From: Flavobacteriales bacterium UBA1494
GTDB taxonomy: Bacteria > Bacteroidota > Bacteroidia > Flavobacteriales_E > Vicingaceae
DNA: 64,000 nucleotides
NCBI GenBank assembly: GCA_905182175.1
Contig: CAJJAT010000028.1
Coordinates: 22,482-86,481, forward strand
Reading direction: 5' to 3'
The notes under the pieces: model-generated
Database searches by the model: none
Told to the model about the DNA's origin: nothing
The model's input: only the letters and a program-made list of their open reading frames with translations
Made by a program: the position numbers and the translations under genes
Shown: positions 33,810-43,143 of the stretch, in pieces
Layout of the letters: every line of letters starts with the position of its first letter
Numbering within the stretch: the first letter of the stretch is position 1

Positions 33810-34424
33810 ATGGAATACGTAAATATATTTATTAAGTCGATATTTATCGACAACATGATTTTCGCCTATTTCCTGGGAATGTGTTCTTATTTAGCTGTAT
33901 CAAAAACTGTTAAAACTGGAGTTGGCCTTGGAGCTGCTGTAATCTTTGTTTTGGGAATTACAGTACCAATTAACTACTTACTTGAAAATTATGTATTGAA
34001 AGAAGGTGCTCTAGCTTGGTTAGATCCCGAATTTGCTGACGTTGATTTAAGCTTTTTGAGTTTTATCATGTTTATTGCAGTAATTGCGTCTATGGTGCAG
34101 TTGGTTGAAATGGCAGTCGAAAAATATGCTCCGGCACTGTATGGTGCCTTGGGTATCTTTTTGCCCTTAATTGCAGTAAACTGCTCTATTTTGGGAGGCT
34201 CTTTATTCATGCAAGAAAGACAATACGCGAACATTGCTGAAGCAACTGTGTTTGGCTTAGGGTCAGGTGTTGGTTGGTTTTTAGCAATTGTAGCAATTGC
34301 TGCGATTAGAGAAAAAATTAGATACTCAAAAGTACCTGCTCCGTTAAGAGGATTGGGAATAACATTTATCATTACAGGATTGATGGGAATGGCCTTTATG
34401 AGTTTTATGGGAATTGAATTGTAA
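33810..34424 (+). CDS. nqrE: Na+-NQR subunit E
   Basis: A 204-aa six-helix subunit homologous to NqrD/Rnf[21 protein letters not shown] at the start and [19 protein letters not shown] near 111-130 hold the conserved cysteines. [20 protein letters not shown] near 150 and [19 protein letters not shown] complete the family pattern. Full length. Confidence 0.96.
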   Translation: MEYVNIFIKSIFIDNMIFAYFLGMCSYLAVSKTVKTGVGLGAAVIFVLGITVPINYLLENYVLKEGALAWLDPEFADVDLSFLSFIMFIAVIASMVQLVEMAVEKYAPALYGALGIFLPLIAVNCSILGGSLFMQERQYANIAEATVFGLGSGVGWFLAIVAIAAIREKIRYSKVPAPLRGLGITFIITGLMGMAFMSFMGIEL

Positions 34425-34443
34425 TTAAAAGAATTATAAAAAG

Positions 34444-35751
34444 ATGATATTAGCATTAAATACAGTAACAGTAGGAGCAGCAGTAGTTGTAGTACTAATA
34501 GTAATGTTGTTATTGGTTAGTCTTTTGCTTTGGGCAAAAGCTAAGCTGACAAATTCAGGTCCCGTTTCACTTATCATTAATGGTGAGAAAAATGTTCAAG
34601 TTGAGGCAGGTAGTACATTACTTTCAACTTTGAGTGGTGAAAAGATATTTTTGCCTTCAGCTTGTGGCGGTGGTGGAACTTGCGCGATGTGCAAGTGCCA
34701 AGTAACAAGTGGAGGTGGAGAGATTTTGCCAACAGAAAAGCCATATTTCTCAAGAAAAGAGATTGCTGATAATTGGAGGTTAGGTTGCCAAGTGAAAGTG
34801 AAAGAGGACATGGTGGTTGAAGTTCCTGAAGAAGTCTTTGGAATTAAGAAATGGGAAGCAACTGTTGTTTCAAATTATTCTGTCGCATCTTTTATAAAGG
34901 AATTTATTGTTGAGTTACCTGAGGATATGGATTACAAAGCTGGAGGTTACATTCAGATTGAAATTCCTAAGACAGTTGTAAATTTTGAAGAGATAGACAT
35001 AGAAGCGCACCCGGAAGAGCATCCTGGTGAACCGGATAAGTTTAAGGCAGAGTGGGATAAGTTTAACTTGTGGCCATTACAAATGAAAAATACAGAATTA
35101 ATTGAAAGGGCTTATTCGATGGCCTCTTATCCTGCAGAAGGAAGAAGAATTATGTTGAATGTTCGTATTGCCACTCCACCTTGGGATAGAGATAAGAATG
35201 GTTGGATGAATGTAAATCCAGGCGTTGCTTCTTCATACATTTACAATCAGAAAAAAGGAGATAAAGTTATTGTTTCAGGACCTTACGGAGAATTCTTTAT
35301 AAAGGAGACTAATGCTGAGATGTTGTATATTGGTGGTGGTGCTGGAATGGCGCCTATGCGTTCGCACTTGTATCATCTGTTCAGAACTATTAAGTCAGGA
35401 AGAAAGGTTTCTTATTGGTACGGAGGTCGTTCGAAAAGAGAATTATTTTACATTGATCATTTTAGAGCGTTAGAAAAGGATTTTCCAAATTTTAAATTCT
35501 ATATGGTACTTTCGGAACCAATGGAAGTAGACAAATGGGAAGTAATGGATAACATGCAAAGCGAAGGTGATGGATTTGTTGGATTCGTTCACCAGTCGGT
35601 AATTGATAATTATTTATCTAAGCATGACTCACCGGAAGACATTGAGTATTATTTCTGCGGTCCACCGATGATGAACCAAGCGGTCCTTAAGATGTGTGAC
35701 GATTGGGGAGTACCTGAAGAGAATGTTTCCTTTGATGATTTTGGAGGTTAA
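34444..35751 (+). CDS. nqrF: Na+-NQR subunit F (NADH dehydrogenase subunit)
   Basis: A 435-aa subunit: an N-terminal membrane helix, a plant-type [2Fe-2S] domain with ACGGGGTCAMCKC near 76-88 plus a distal Cys at about 119 (RLGCQVKV), an FAD domain (RAYSMASYPAEG near 222) and an NADH domain (LYIGGGAGMAPMRSHL near 297, YYFCGPPMMNQAV near 402). It takes electrons from NADH into the complex. Last gene of the operon, followed by a strong terminator. Confidence 0.96.
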   Translation: MILALNTVTVGAAVVVVLIVMLLLVSLLLWAKAKLTNSGPVSLIINGEKNVQVEAGSTLLSTLSGEKIFLPSACGGGGTCAMCKCQVTSGGGEILPTEKPYFSRKEIADNWRLGCQVKVKEDMVVEVPEEVFGIKKWEATVVSNYSVASFIKEFIVELPEDMDYKAGGYIQIEIPKTVVNFEEIDIEAHPEEHPGEPDKFKAEWDKFNLWPLQMKNTELIERAYSMASYPAEGRRIMLNVRIATPPWDRDKNGWMNVNPGVASSYIYNQKKGDKVIVSGPYGEFFIKETNAEMLYIGGGAGMAPMRSHLYHLFRTIKSGRKVSYWYGGRSKRELFYIDHFRALEKDFPNFKFYMVLSEPMEVDKWEVMDNMQSEGDGFVGFVHQSVIDNYLSKHDSPEDIEYYFCGPPMMNQAVLKMCDDWGVPEENVSFDDFGG

Positions 35752-35775
35752 TATTTTTTAAGAAAGCTATTGCTT

Positions 35776-35809
35776 AATAAAGGCCCACCATATTTGGTGG
35801 GCCTTTATT
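35776..35809 (+). terminator. Terminator after nqrF
   Basis: A perfect 15-bp inverted repeat (AATAAAGGCCCACCA and its complement) with a TATT loop; the distal arm ends in a T-rich stretch, TTTATTG. It starts 25 nt after the nqrF stop. Confidence 0.85.
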
Positions 35810-35856
35810 GTTTAGCTAAATAAATAAGGTAATATTTCTCATCGATCACTATTGTT

Positions 35857-36444
35857 TTGTGTAATTCTTTTGTGGTTTTTTGGTATAAACTACTAGATAT
35901 CAGATTAAATTATTTATTTACGACCGGCTTGTTCGCTTTATTGTGTATTGGTCAGATTAGCGCCCAAACTTCATTTTCACACTCACTTGTAGGTACTGCT
36001 CACATTAGTCCGAATGTTGACGGGATAGGTATAACATCCTCCCTAAGATTGAACGTAGTAGAAATAGTCGATGAAGTTACTTTGTCTGTCGGAACACACT
36101 TAGGATTGGGATTTAATTTTAGTTCAGACAGTGAAGGCTCGAGTAATTCTTTTGTTCTTGATCTTCCGATAGTGGCAGAATTGAACTTTGGACATGGAGC
36201 AAATCCGGATGCTCGAAGCTCTTTTGCAGGATTTGTTGGTTTCGGTTATGGAATAAGTAAAATGGGCGCATAAGATGATTTTGGAGTTGGTCACAATGAT
36301 GCAGCTGGTTTAATCGTTAATGGAGGTATTAGAGCAATAATAATTGAACGACCTGTTGGGTTTAGAGTTTCATATTTATTAAACTCTAAAAGTGATGCAG
36401 CGAGTGTACTTTGAGTCGGAATATTTTACAACATTGGATATTAA
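35857..36444 (+). pseudogene. Outer-membrane beta-barrel gene with two in-frame stops
   Basis: A single uninterrupted register encodes a signal peptide (LFTTGLFALLCIGQISAQ) and about 155 residues of barrel-like strands (TLSVGTHLGLGFNFSSDSEG, SFAGFVGFGYGISKMGA). TAA at 36271-36273 interrupts it. The same register continues DDFGVGHNDAAGLIVNGGIR and GFRVSYLLNSKS to TGA at 36412-36414, where Trp is plausible, and then VGIFYNIGY and TAA at 36442-36444. No good ATG exists; TTG at 35857 is the only start. Point mutations without frameshift suggest recent inactivation. A truncated 138-residue product is unlikely to form a barrel. Confidence 0.7.
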
Positions 36445-36512
36445 TATTTTCAGACTTTTAACCGATAGTATTTCTTTTAAAGGTTTTAGTAAAATGAGTA
36501 TTTTAAACATAT

Positions 36513-36546
36513 AAAAGGCTTGATATTTTTGTTAGGCCTTTTTTAT
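36513..36546 (+). terminator. Candidate terminator after the dead barrel gene
   Basis: Arms AAAAGGC (36513-36519) and GCCTTTT (36536-36542), a 16-nt loop and continuing T bases. Moderate quality. Confidence 0.5.
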
Positions 36547-36597
36547 AAACTTTAAAATATGACTATTGGTGGTCGGCAATTAAAATTGTATTCTAAA

Positions 36598-37190
36598 TGA
36601 CAGAAATAGATTCAATTAAATTGAAAGTGTTCCATACTTCAAATATAAATTTTATTCCTAAAGCTTAGGAACATTATCTTTTAAATGTAAGGTCTGCTTT
36701 GCCTTTGCACGTCCTTAAGAAAGGAGGTATAGAATTTAATTTTAACCGGTCGTATCCAAAACAAGAGATAGTCATAATTTGGTTTTAAAAGGAAAATGCA
36801 TTCATTGTTTGAGCTTCTGTATTTGATATTAATTTAGAATTGGAGATCGGTAGATTGGTAGATTAAGTTTTTACTGTTTTAACGTTTGGTTTTATTTTTC
36901 TAGAAGGGAATTTACATCCTTTATTTAAAGAGTTCTTGTTATATTCTAGCTTTCTGTTGTCACAATTTTAGATTAAAATTGGGTCCGGCTAGAGTTTCTG
37001 CTAAGAAAGCGATTAGTTTATTTACGGGTGGGATTTAATTACAAGCGCTGTAGGTTATTGATAAATTTGAACCTGAATGGGTTATCAAAGTGTTTAAGTT
37101 TTACAAATAGGTCGTGCAGTAATGTATTTTGGAAAAATAACTGTGACCTGTTGTTTAGAATTTGGCTTTACTTTGGAAGGAGAAAGTAAT
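36598..37190 (+). pseudogene. Heavily decayed gene(s), probably barrel-like at the end
   Basis: From ATG at 36598 one register gives MTEIDSIKLKVFHTSNINFI, a stop, HYLLNVRSALPLHVLKKGG, another stop and further stops, yet stays protein-like to about 36969. In other frames HNFRLKLGPARVSAKKAISL (near 36960) and MYFGKITVTCCLEFGFTLEG (near 37120) resemble closing strands of a small outer-membrane barrel. The 800-base gap between the dead barrel gene and ppa thus consists largely of gene ruins. Identity is not certain. Confidence 0.45.
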
Positions 37191-37208
37191 GAGACGAATA
37201 ATGACGAA

Positions 37209-37247
37209 ACAACAAAGGCTTTCTATCTATTAGAAAGCCTTTGTTGT
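37209..37247. terminator. Bidirectional terminator-like 17-bp hairpin next to ppa
   Basis: Perfect arms ACAACAAAGGCTTTCTA (37209-37225) and its complement (37231-37247) around a TCTAT loop. It lies 16 nt beyond the ppa stop on the minus strand and could stop transcription from both sides. Confidence 0.75.
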
Positions 37248-37262
37248 AAGTTCAAAAATTGA

Positions 37263-37796
37263 TTACTTCTTCATTAATTTTTTATAGTCTATTACACTTT
37301 GTAGTATTACTTCTCTCGCTACCTCTGCGCCTTGAAATTCCTCTACAATTACTTCTTTCTTCTCTAATTTTTTATAATCCTCGAAAAAGCTTCTTAGTTC
37401 TTTTATTGAGTGCGCAGGTAATTCAGAAACATCATTAATGTGGCTCACGCTCATGTCGTTAACGGCAACTGCAATAATTTTATCATCACTCTCGCTTTCG
37501 TCTAACATTTTCATAACACCAATTGGTCTGGCTTCAACCAAACACATTGGTACTATGTCAATTTGGGACAATACTAAGATGTCTAGAGGATCACCATCGT
37601 CGCAATAAGTTTGAGGTATAAAACCGTAGTTCGACGGGTAGTTGATAGAAGAATATAAAACTCTATCTAATATTAAAAGACCTGAGTCTTTGTCTAGTTC
37701 GTATTTCGCTCTGCTATTTCGTGGAATCTCAATTATTCCGGTTACAGTTTCTGGGGAGTTTTTACCAATGTGGACGTCGTGCCAAGGGTTGAACAT
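37263..37796 (-). CDS. ppa: Inorganic pyrophosphatase (family I)
   Basis: A 177-aa soluble enzyme hydrolysing pyrophosphate to phosphate. The start is ATG 37796 ([11 protein letters not shown]); the frame to 37844 adds 16 unrelated residues. Signatures: [17 protein letters not shown] near 24-40, [28 protein letters not shown] near 50-77 (the DxDPxD metal site appears as DDGDPLDI), and a conserved SVSHIND region. Length fits bacterial family I enzymes. It has a -7 box (TACTTTTG) upstream. Confidence 0.95.
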   Translation of the reverse strand: MFNPWHDVHIGKNSPETVTGIIEIPRNSRAKYELDKDSGLLILDRVLYSSINYPSNYGFIPQTYCDDGDPLDILVLSQIDIVPMCLVEARPIGVMKMLDESESDDKIIAVAVNDMSVSHINDVSELPAHSIKELRSFFEDYKKLEKKEVIVEEFQGAEVAREVILQSVIDYKKLMKK

Positions 37797-37816
37797 GTAT
37801 CTCTTTTTTATTGCCA

Positions 37817-37824
37817 CAAAAGTA
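37817..37824 (-). promoter_or_regulatory. Candidate -7 box TACTTTTG for ppa
   Basis: Exact TAnnTTTG match on the minus strand, ending 20 nt before the ppa ATG at 37796. Confidence 0.45.
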
Positions 37825-38010
37825 GGTATTAAACAGTCAATCAAATAGAAAACATTCTAGGTTATGTTCAACTTTATTAATTGCTTCTAGTTAGTACATT
37901 TTAAAATGTACCCCTTATTTTAGAGATAGAAATGATATTTCACACTAGTATTTTGTGTTAAACCTTTGAATCTAAATATTCCAAAGATGTTGCGTTTATT
38001 ATGTGCCCTA

Positions 38011-39636
38011 TCATTTAAGCAATTTGACGGTTTTAGAAAAGTCTTTTCCAAGGATATTTATAAAGTAAATTCCTTTTGGTACTGTTGTTAAATTAGTTAA
38101 CTTTAATAAACCTTTTGACGAAGTAGCTGAAATTGATCGAATTAGTTTACCAGTAATGTCTAAGAAATCTATTTGTACCGTGGAATTTAAATCTTTGTTT
38201 AAATCAATTGTAAGGTTATCTGTAAATGGATTTGGATATACAATTAGGTCTTTATCGAATTGTATTTCTTCCAAGGAAGTCAGTGACGATTGATAAATTC
38301 TTATATAATCTATATTCATGGAATCTTGCTGAAATCCTGAAGTTATACTCGGTTGAATTGCAAGATTAAAAAGCATGTATTGAGCTGCATTAAAAGGCCA
38401 AGTACTGGAATTTTTGACGTTAGGATGGTATATAAAATGCACTACACTATCAACACTAAAAACCAATTCGTCAGGGAACCATTCTAATGTATAAACATGG
38501 AACTTGGTTGATGCAGTCGTTATTGTTTGTCCGCCATGGTTAACTGTATTACCTGAGCTAGAAGGAGTATGAGTTGCAGATTGAACAAAATTTTGATTGT
38601 TGCCCCAGTGCTCCATAATATCGATCTCTCCACAAGCAGGCCAAGAAGCTGTTCCAAATCCTTGTGTTTGCCAATATGCCCCCGACTCTGTTATATTTTT
38701 ACCCAATGTCCAAATAGCAGGCCACGTGCCAACACCTGTTGGTAATTTGGCCCTCACTTCAACTTTCCCGTAAGTAAAAGCAAATTTGGAATTTAATCTT
38801 GCAGAAGTGTATTGTTTTGTGTGACCTTGATTTGTAAACGTTTCTTTTTTTGCAATTATACTTAAAACGCCGTTATTTACGACAGAGTTTGCTGTCCTGT
38901 TAGTATAATGTTGAATTTCTCCGTTGTACCAACTTCCGCCATTTGGTAACTGTGTTTGGTGAAACCACTTTGTGTTGTCTATCGCTCCATTGGTATTAAA
39001 TTCATCTGACCAAACTAAGCGATTGTATATTGGCCTTTGGATGGGAGGAGATATAAAGGTGCTGTCGAAATAGTAGAAATTATCTATATATGCAATAACC
39101 TGATCGTTATTGTTTTCTCCATTTACTTGAAGCACAACTCTATTAAAATCTGCACGTCTAGTTGGTGCAGGTGATGAAGCATCAAAATTCAAATATGGAT
39201 CCAAGGCAAAGTCAAATGTTACAGTTTGCCATTGGTTTAATAGTATCGGTTTTATAATTTCGCACTGAGAAGACCAAGGAGAGGGAAGGTTACCATCTTG
39301 TAACTTCAAAGAAATTTGATTGGGTGAAGTTCCTGTTATACTGCTTGAAGGAACATAGATTTTAATAGAAAAAGTCGAATAATTAGGAATGTTTAAATTT
39401 CTTCCTGCATCAAATCGTATGTTAGCGTACTGAGAACCAGTGTCATCGTATTCAAGTACTTTACTTGAAACGTTTATTCCATTTTGATGTGGATTGTTAA
39501 GGTTCGTGCTTATTGCACAATTGTCTCCAAACCAAGTAGTTATGTTGCCGTTTCCTTCAAAATTATCTTGAATAGTTTGAGCCAAGCAATTGTTATACAA
39601 TAAAATAGAGACGAGTAAGGGGTATAATATTTTCAT
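38011..39636 (-). CDS. Secreted glycoside hydrolase family 16 protein with CBM-like and T9SS domains
   Basis: A 541-aa protein starting at ATG 39636 (MKILYPLLVSILLYNNCLAQ signal). Residues 20-185 form a beta-sandwich module resembling a carbohydrate-binding domain (WQTVTFDFALDPYLNFDASS). The GH16 domain spans about 200-450: LVWSDEFNTNGAIDNTKWFH, VGTWPAIWTLGKN and the catalytic GEIDIMEHWGN near 328. GH16 enzymes of this type cleave beta-1,3 or mixed glucans such as laminarin. The last 80 residues are a T9SS sorting domain (IVYPNPFTDNLTIDL). Likely surface-bound or released for polysaccharide use. Confidence 0.9.
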   Translation of the reverse strand: MKILYPLLVSILLYNNCLAQTIQDNFEGNGNITTWFGDNCAISTNLNNPHQNGINVSSKVLEYDDTGSQYANIRFDAGRNLNIPNYSTFSIKIYVPSSSITGTSPNQISLKLQDGNLPSPWSSQCEIIKPILLNQWQTVTFDFALDPYLNFDASSPAPTRRADFNRVVLQVNGENNNDQVIAYIDNFYYFDSTFISPPIQRPIYNRLVWSDEFNTNGAIDNTKWFHQTQLPNGGSWYNGEIQHYTNRTANSVVNNGVLSIIAKKETFTNQGHTKQYTSARLNSKFAFTYGKVEVRAKLPTGVGTWPAIWTLGKNITESGAYWQTQGFGTASWPACGEIDIMEHWGNNQNFVQSATHTPSSSGNTVNHGGQTITTASTKFHVYTLEWFPDELVFSVDSVVHFIYHPNVKNSSTWPFNAAQYMLFNLAIQPSITSGFQQDSMNIDYIRIYQSSLTSLEEIQFDKDLIVYPNPFTDNLTIDLNKDLNSTVQIDFLDITGKLIRSISATSSKGLLKLTNLTTVPKGIYFINILGKDFSKTVKLLK

Positions 39637-39778
39637 AAATATTCTTTTAGTAATAAGTACCATAACACAATATACGAAATATTGTATATTTTAGGTTGCT
39701 CTGGAAGCTTCGCACTTATCTTTTTTTATTTTTCTAATTATTTCGCGTTGAAATAGGTTGTGTGGGGAATTGTCAACT

Positions 39779-39786
39779 TAACTTTG
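39779..39786 (+). promoter_or_regulatory. -7 box TAACTTTG, 4 nt before queA
   Basis: Exact TAnnTTTG match ending 4 nt before ATG 39791; predicts a leaderless transcript. Confidence 0.55.
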
Positions 39787-39790
39787 AATT

Positions 39791-40987
39791 ATGGAAAGAG
39801 AGCAGTTAAAAGCAGACGATTTTAGTTACGATTTACCCAATCATCGAATTGCAAAATATCCTTTGACTATCAGAAATCAATCAAAATTACTGACCTATAA
39901 AAATGGTGTAATAGGAGAAGATATATTTTCTAATTTAAAAAATCATTTACCAAAGGATGCTGTCTTGGTTTTTAACGATACTAAAGTACTGGCAGCAAGG
40001 TTGTACTTTCAACGGAAAACGGGAGCTAAAATTGAAATATTTTGTTTAGAGCCGAACCTAACTACCGTAGAACAAGCGTTAAGCGCTACAAAGAGTTGCC
40101 TGTGGCAATGTATGGTAGGCAATTTAAAGCGTTTTAAAACCGACGAGGTACTAGAGTTAAATATTGCGGGAACCATTTTAAAGGCGAGTATTGTTGAAAA
40201 GCGACCTTCCGATGTTATTATTCAATTTGAGTGGGAGGGAGGAGTTGAATTCTCAGAGATACTGAATGAAGCCGGAGAGATTCCTTTGCCGCCCTATTTA
40301 AATAGAGAAACAGAATTGGCGGATCAGGAAACTTACCAGACAGTTTATGCTAAGAACGAAGGTGCTGTTGCAGCGCCAACTGCAGGGTTACATTTCGTCA
40401 ATAATCAGTTAGAAGATTTAAAAGATAAGGGGCATGGTTTAGCTTACTTAACCTTGTTTGTTGGTGCAGGAACATTTAGAGCTGTAAAAGCAGACAAATT
40501 GGTAGATCATGATATGCACCAAGAGCGGATTGTAGTTAATAGGCTTACTATAAATAAATTGGCTGCAAAACAAGACAAGGTTATTTGTGTGGGTACAACT
40601 AGTCTTCGTTCATTAGAAAGCCTGTATTGGCTGGCTGTAAAGATGAATCATACAGGAAATATGGCAGAGAACATGGTAACGCAAGAAGATGCTTACAAAT
40701 TACCACAAGATTGGAATTGGCAGACTGCTTGTAATTACTTGCTCGGTGTATTAGAACAAACAGGAAAAATGGAAATTGACTTTCATTCTGCCTTGTTCAT
40801 AATGCCTGGCTACAACTGGAAAGCAATAAATGGGTTGATTACTAATTTTCATCAACCTAAAAGCACTTTATTGTCTCTCGTTTCTGCTTGGATTGGTAAA
40901 GATTGGCAAAAGGTATACAGCTATGCATTTAATAATGATTTTCGTTTTTTAAGCTACGGCGATAGCTCAATATTGCTAAGGGAGTAA
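39791..40987 (+). CDS. queA: S-adenosylmethionine:tRNA ribosyltransferase-isomerase (QueA family)
   Basis: A 398-aa protein of the QueA family, which transfers the ribosyl part of SAM to preQ1 in tRNA to give epoxyqueuosine. DDFSYDLPNHRIAKYPL near 10-26, VFNDTKVLAARLYF near 58-71, EIPLPPYLNRETE near 162-174 and APTAGLHF near 195-202 are conserved, as are VGAGTFRAVKAD and the C-terminal NFHQPKSTLLSLVSAW. It is about 40-50 residues longer than the E. coli enzyme. Bacteroidota often carry a longer, more divergent paralogue beside a canonical QueA, and this may be that form. Confidence 0.85.
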   Translation: MEREQLKADDFSYDLPNHRIAKYPLTIRNQSKLLTYKNGVIGEDIFSNLKNHLPKDAVLVFNDTKVLAARLYFQRKTGAKIEIFCLEPNLTTVEQALSATKSCLWQCMVGNLKRFKTDEVLELNIAGTILKASIVEKRPSDVIIQFEWEGGVEFSEILNEAGEIPLPPYLNRETELADQETYQTVYAKNEGAVAAPTAGLHFVNNQLEDLKDKGHGLAYLTLFVGAGTFRAVKADKLVDHDMHQERIVVNRLTINKLAAKQDKVICVGTTSLRSLESLYWLAVKMNHTGNMAENMVTQEDAYKLPQDWNWQTACNYLLGVLEQTGKMEIDFHSALFIMPGYNWKAINGLITNFHQPKSTLLSLVSAWIGKDWQKVYSYAFNNDFRFLSYGDSSILLRE

Positions 40988-41926
40988 TTGAGTTTTTTGT
41001 CTTCAATACATAAAACCTGCACGCATAACTTTTTAAGTTATCAAGTATCTAATGAAGGCCACATTCTAATAGTAAGCAGTGTCCAAAATTTGAATAAAGT
41101 TTCTTTTTGTATTGGTTAAGTAGGTAAAGAATGTATCAGGAGCACAAAACCTTTGTAAATCCTCAAGAGGGTTCTGTTTAGTTCAAATTGGATCTATTTA
41201 ATACATTATTAGTAATAATTTTAGCAATATTAGAGGGTTGCAATGCTTGCTAATTTGGTAGCGTCATCTAGTTGAGGAAGCGCATGGAATTGCCCTTATC
41301 GGGTGTTTTTGAAACTTTTTTAATTGTAATTAAGAAGTAATGGTTCAAAGATTTTATTTATTATCCTGCTCTAATTTGAAGCTGTTGAAAATAGAAAAAT
41401 CTATTTGTTTTGTTTGATTATACTTTGCTCAAGGCTTCCACCGTGTATATCTGTCAAATTAATAATAGTCTTTAATTTTCTCAGCTTATACTGCAGGAGG
41501 GTATCCCCTTTTCCTAAGTAATTGATTTTTATTTACTTAAAAGACTTCGATATACATCAAGTGTCCACAACTATCACTTCACAATCTTGCTTACAGGGTC
41601 TATTTTTTTATTGTCTTGGGTTTTAATTTCACATTAAAGCTTAGACTTTCTCTAAAAAACGTGATGACAAATGTTACTCATTTAGGGAACATCCAACATC
41701 AATTGAAAGAAATACGTTTAGAGAAACCTTAGCATTGCTATCAATTATACTACCGGCTTTTTGTCCGTTATAAACTAATTTCAGAATTTAAGTATATGAA
41801 GACCGTATTTTATAAATTTATATCTTTCCAGTATATAAATTTACCATAATTCTACTTTACGGGGATTAGGATGTTTCGCATGTTTGTGAGTTGCTTTTTT
41901 ATTGTGGTTAAAATCCATTAAATTTA
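40988..41926. other. About 940 bases without a recognisable gene
   Basis: Both strands are closed by frequent stops. Short protein-like phrases occur, such as FHALPQLDDATKLASIATL on the minus strand near 41270, but nothing can be assigned. It may be another decayed gene. No tRNA-like or other structured RNA was recognised. Confidence 0.4.
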
Positions 41927-41934
41927 TATTTTTG
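41927..41934 (+). promoter_or_regulatory. Candidate -7 box TATTTTTG upstream of histidine kinase
   Basis: Exact TAnnTTTG match 23 nt before ATG 41958, with a TTG at 41902-41904 about 22 nt further upstream. Confidence 0.4.
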
Positions 41935-41957
41935 TTAATGTTCAATAAAATAATGTA

Positions 41958-43085
41958 ATGATATTAGGGTATTTCGAAGCTATAGAAGCTCTTGCGAAAA
42001 GTAAAAACATTATTAATGGAGAAATTGAAACGTTCTCTGAAGAGTTACTCAGAAAAGCCATGGACGCTTTGGAGTGCAATCGAACTAACATTTGGGTATT
42101 TAAAAACAACAATTCAGAGTTATCAAATTTTCTGTCATTTCAAGACATTACTGGTCAATTTACAAAGGAGGCTTCTTTGTACAGAAAGGACCTTCCAAAG
42201 TACTTTAGTTATCTTGAAAAAAATGAAGTAATTATTTCCAATAATGTTGAAGAAGATTCACTGCATGAAGAGTTGTTTAGTATTTATTTAAATCCTAATA
42301 ATATTGTTTCTTTAATTGATATTCCATTGCGTTCTGATGGCCAAATGATAGGAGTAGTTTGTTTTGCATCTACTTTTCAAAAGCGAGAGTGGAAAATTGA
42401 AGATCAAAAATTTGCAATGTCTATTGCTAGTTTAATCTCATTAGCGATGGAGAGTGCTGAAAAGAATAGGTACCAAGAGAAGCTTGAGCGTGCTGTTACA
42501 CAAAAAGAAATTTTACTATCGGAAATGAACCACCGAGTAAAAAATAACCTGTCCTTAATTATAGGTCTGATTAACCTTCAAAGTAATAAAGCGCAATCTG
42601 CTGAAGAACGACAAAGATTTCATGATTTACGTCACAAACTATATTCTATTTCTAGGGTGCAAGAGAATTTACATGGGAGTTCTGATTTGAATAAAATTGA
42701 ATTGCATCATTATTTACACGAAATAGTTACTAATTTGAATGAATCTTTTGGGAAAGAAATTGCTATTAAGTTTAAATTGAGTCCGTTATTTTTAGATATT
42801 ACCAAGGCGATTCCTTGTGGCTTAATTGCAAACGAAGCAATTACGAACAGTTATAAATTTGCCTTTAATGAATGTGCTGAAGCCTCTCAGATAAGTATTT
42901 CAAGCGAGGTAACGAATAATGAAATTGTTATAGTAATTGAAGATAATGGTTCAGGGTTTATTCCTAAAAAGGCAGAAGCAGGACTAGGAATGGAGTTAAT
43001 GAACGATTTAGCAAAACAGATAGATGGCAGCTTAACCATCGATTCGAGCAAAGGGACTCGAGTTACTCTTAGCTTCCCTGTTTAA
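41958..43085 (+). CDS. GAF-domain sensor histidine kinase (HisKA_2 type)
   Basis: A 375-aa cytoplasmic kinase with no membrane segment. A GAF domain spans about 15-165 (SLIDIPLRSDGQMIGVVCFA near 118-137). A coiled linker leads to the HisKA_2 block LLSEMNHRVKNNLSLIIGLI with phospho-acceptor His192. The ATPase domain follows: LIANEAITNSYKFAF (N box), VIEDNGSGF (G1) and GLGMELMNDLAKQIDG (G2). A small-molecule or redox signal via GAF is likely. No response regulator is adjacent; the LytTR remnant at 13.2 kb is not a partner candidate. Confidence 0.9.
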   Translation: MILGYFEAIEALAKSKNIINGEIETFSEELLRKAMDALECNRTNIWVFKNNNSELSNFLSFQDITGQFTKEASLYRKDLPKYFSYLEKNEVIISNNVEEDSLHEELFSIYLNPNNIVSLIDIPLRSDGQMIGVVCFASTFQKREWKIEDQKFAMSIASLISLAMESAEKNRYQEKLERAVTQKEILLSEMNHRVKNNLSLIIGLINLQSNKAQSAEERQRFHDLRHKLYSISRVQENLHGSSDLNKIELHHYLHEIVTNLNESFGKEIAIKFKLSPLFLDITKAIPCGLIANEAITNSYKFAFNECAEASQISISSEVTNNEIVIVIEDNGSGFIPKKAEAGLGMELMNDLAKQIDGSLTIDSSKGTRVTLSFPV

Positions 43086-43143
43086 GAGTGTAGGAGTGGT
43101 AAATTAAATTTTGTCTTAAAATTTTATCTGATTAATCGTCTTT

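Noticed and set aside
35857..36444. Selenocysteine or recoded gene
   Set aside because: One stop is TAA, Trp fits the TGA position, and no start codon or structured element supports recoding; nonsense mutation is simpler.
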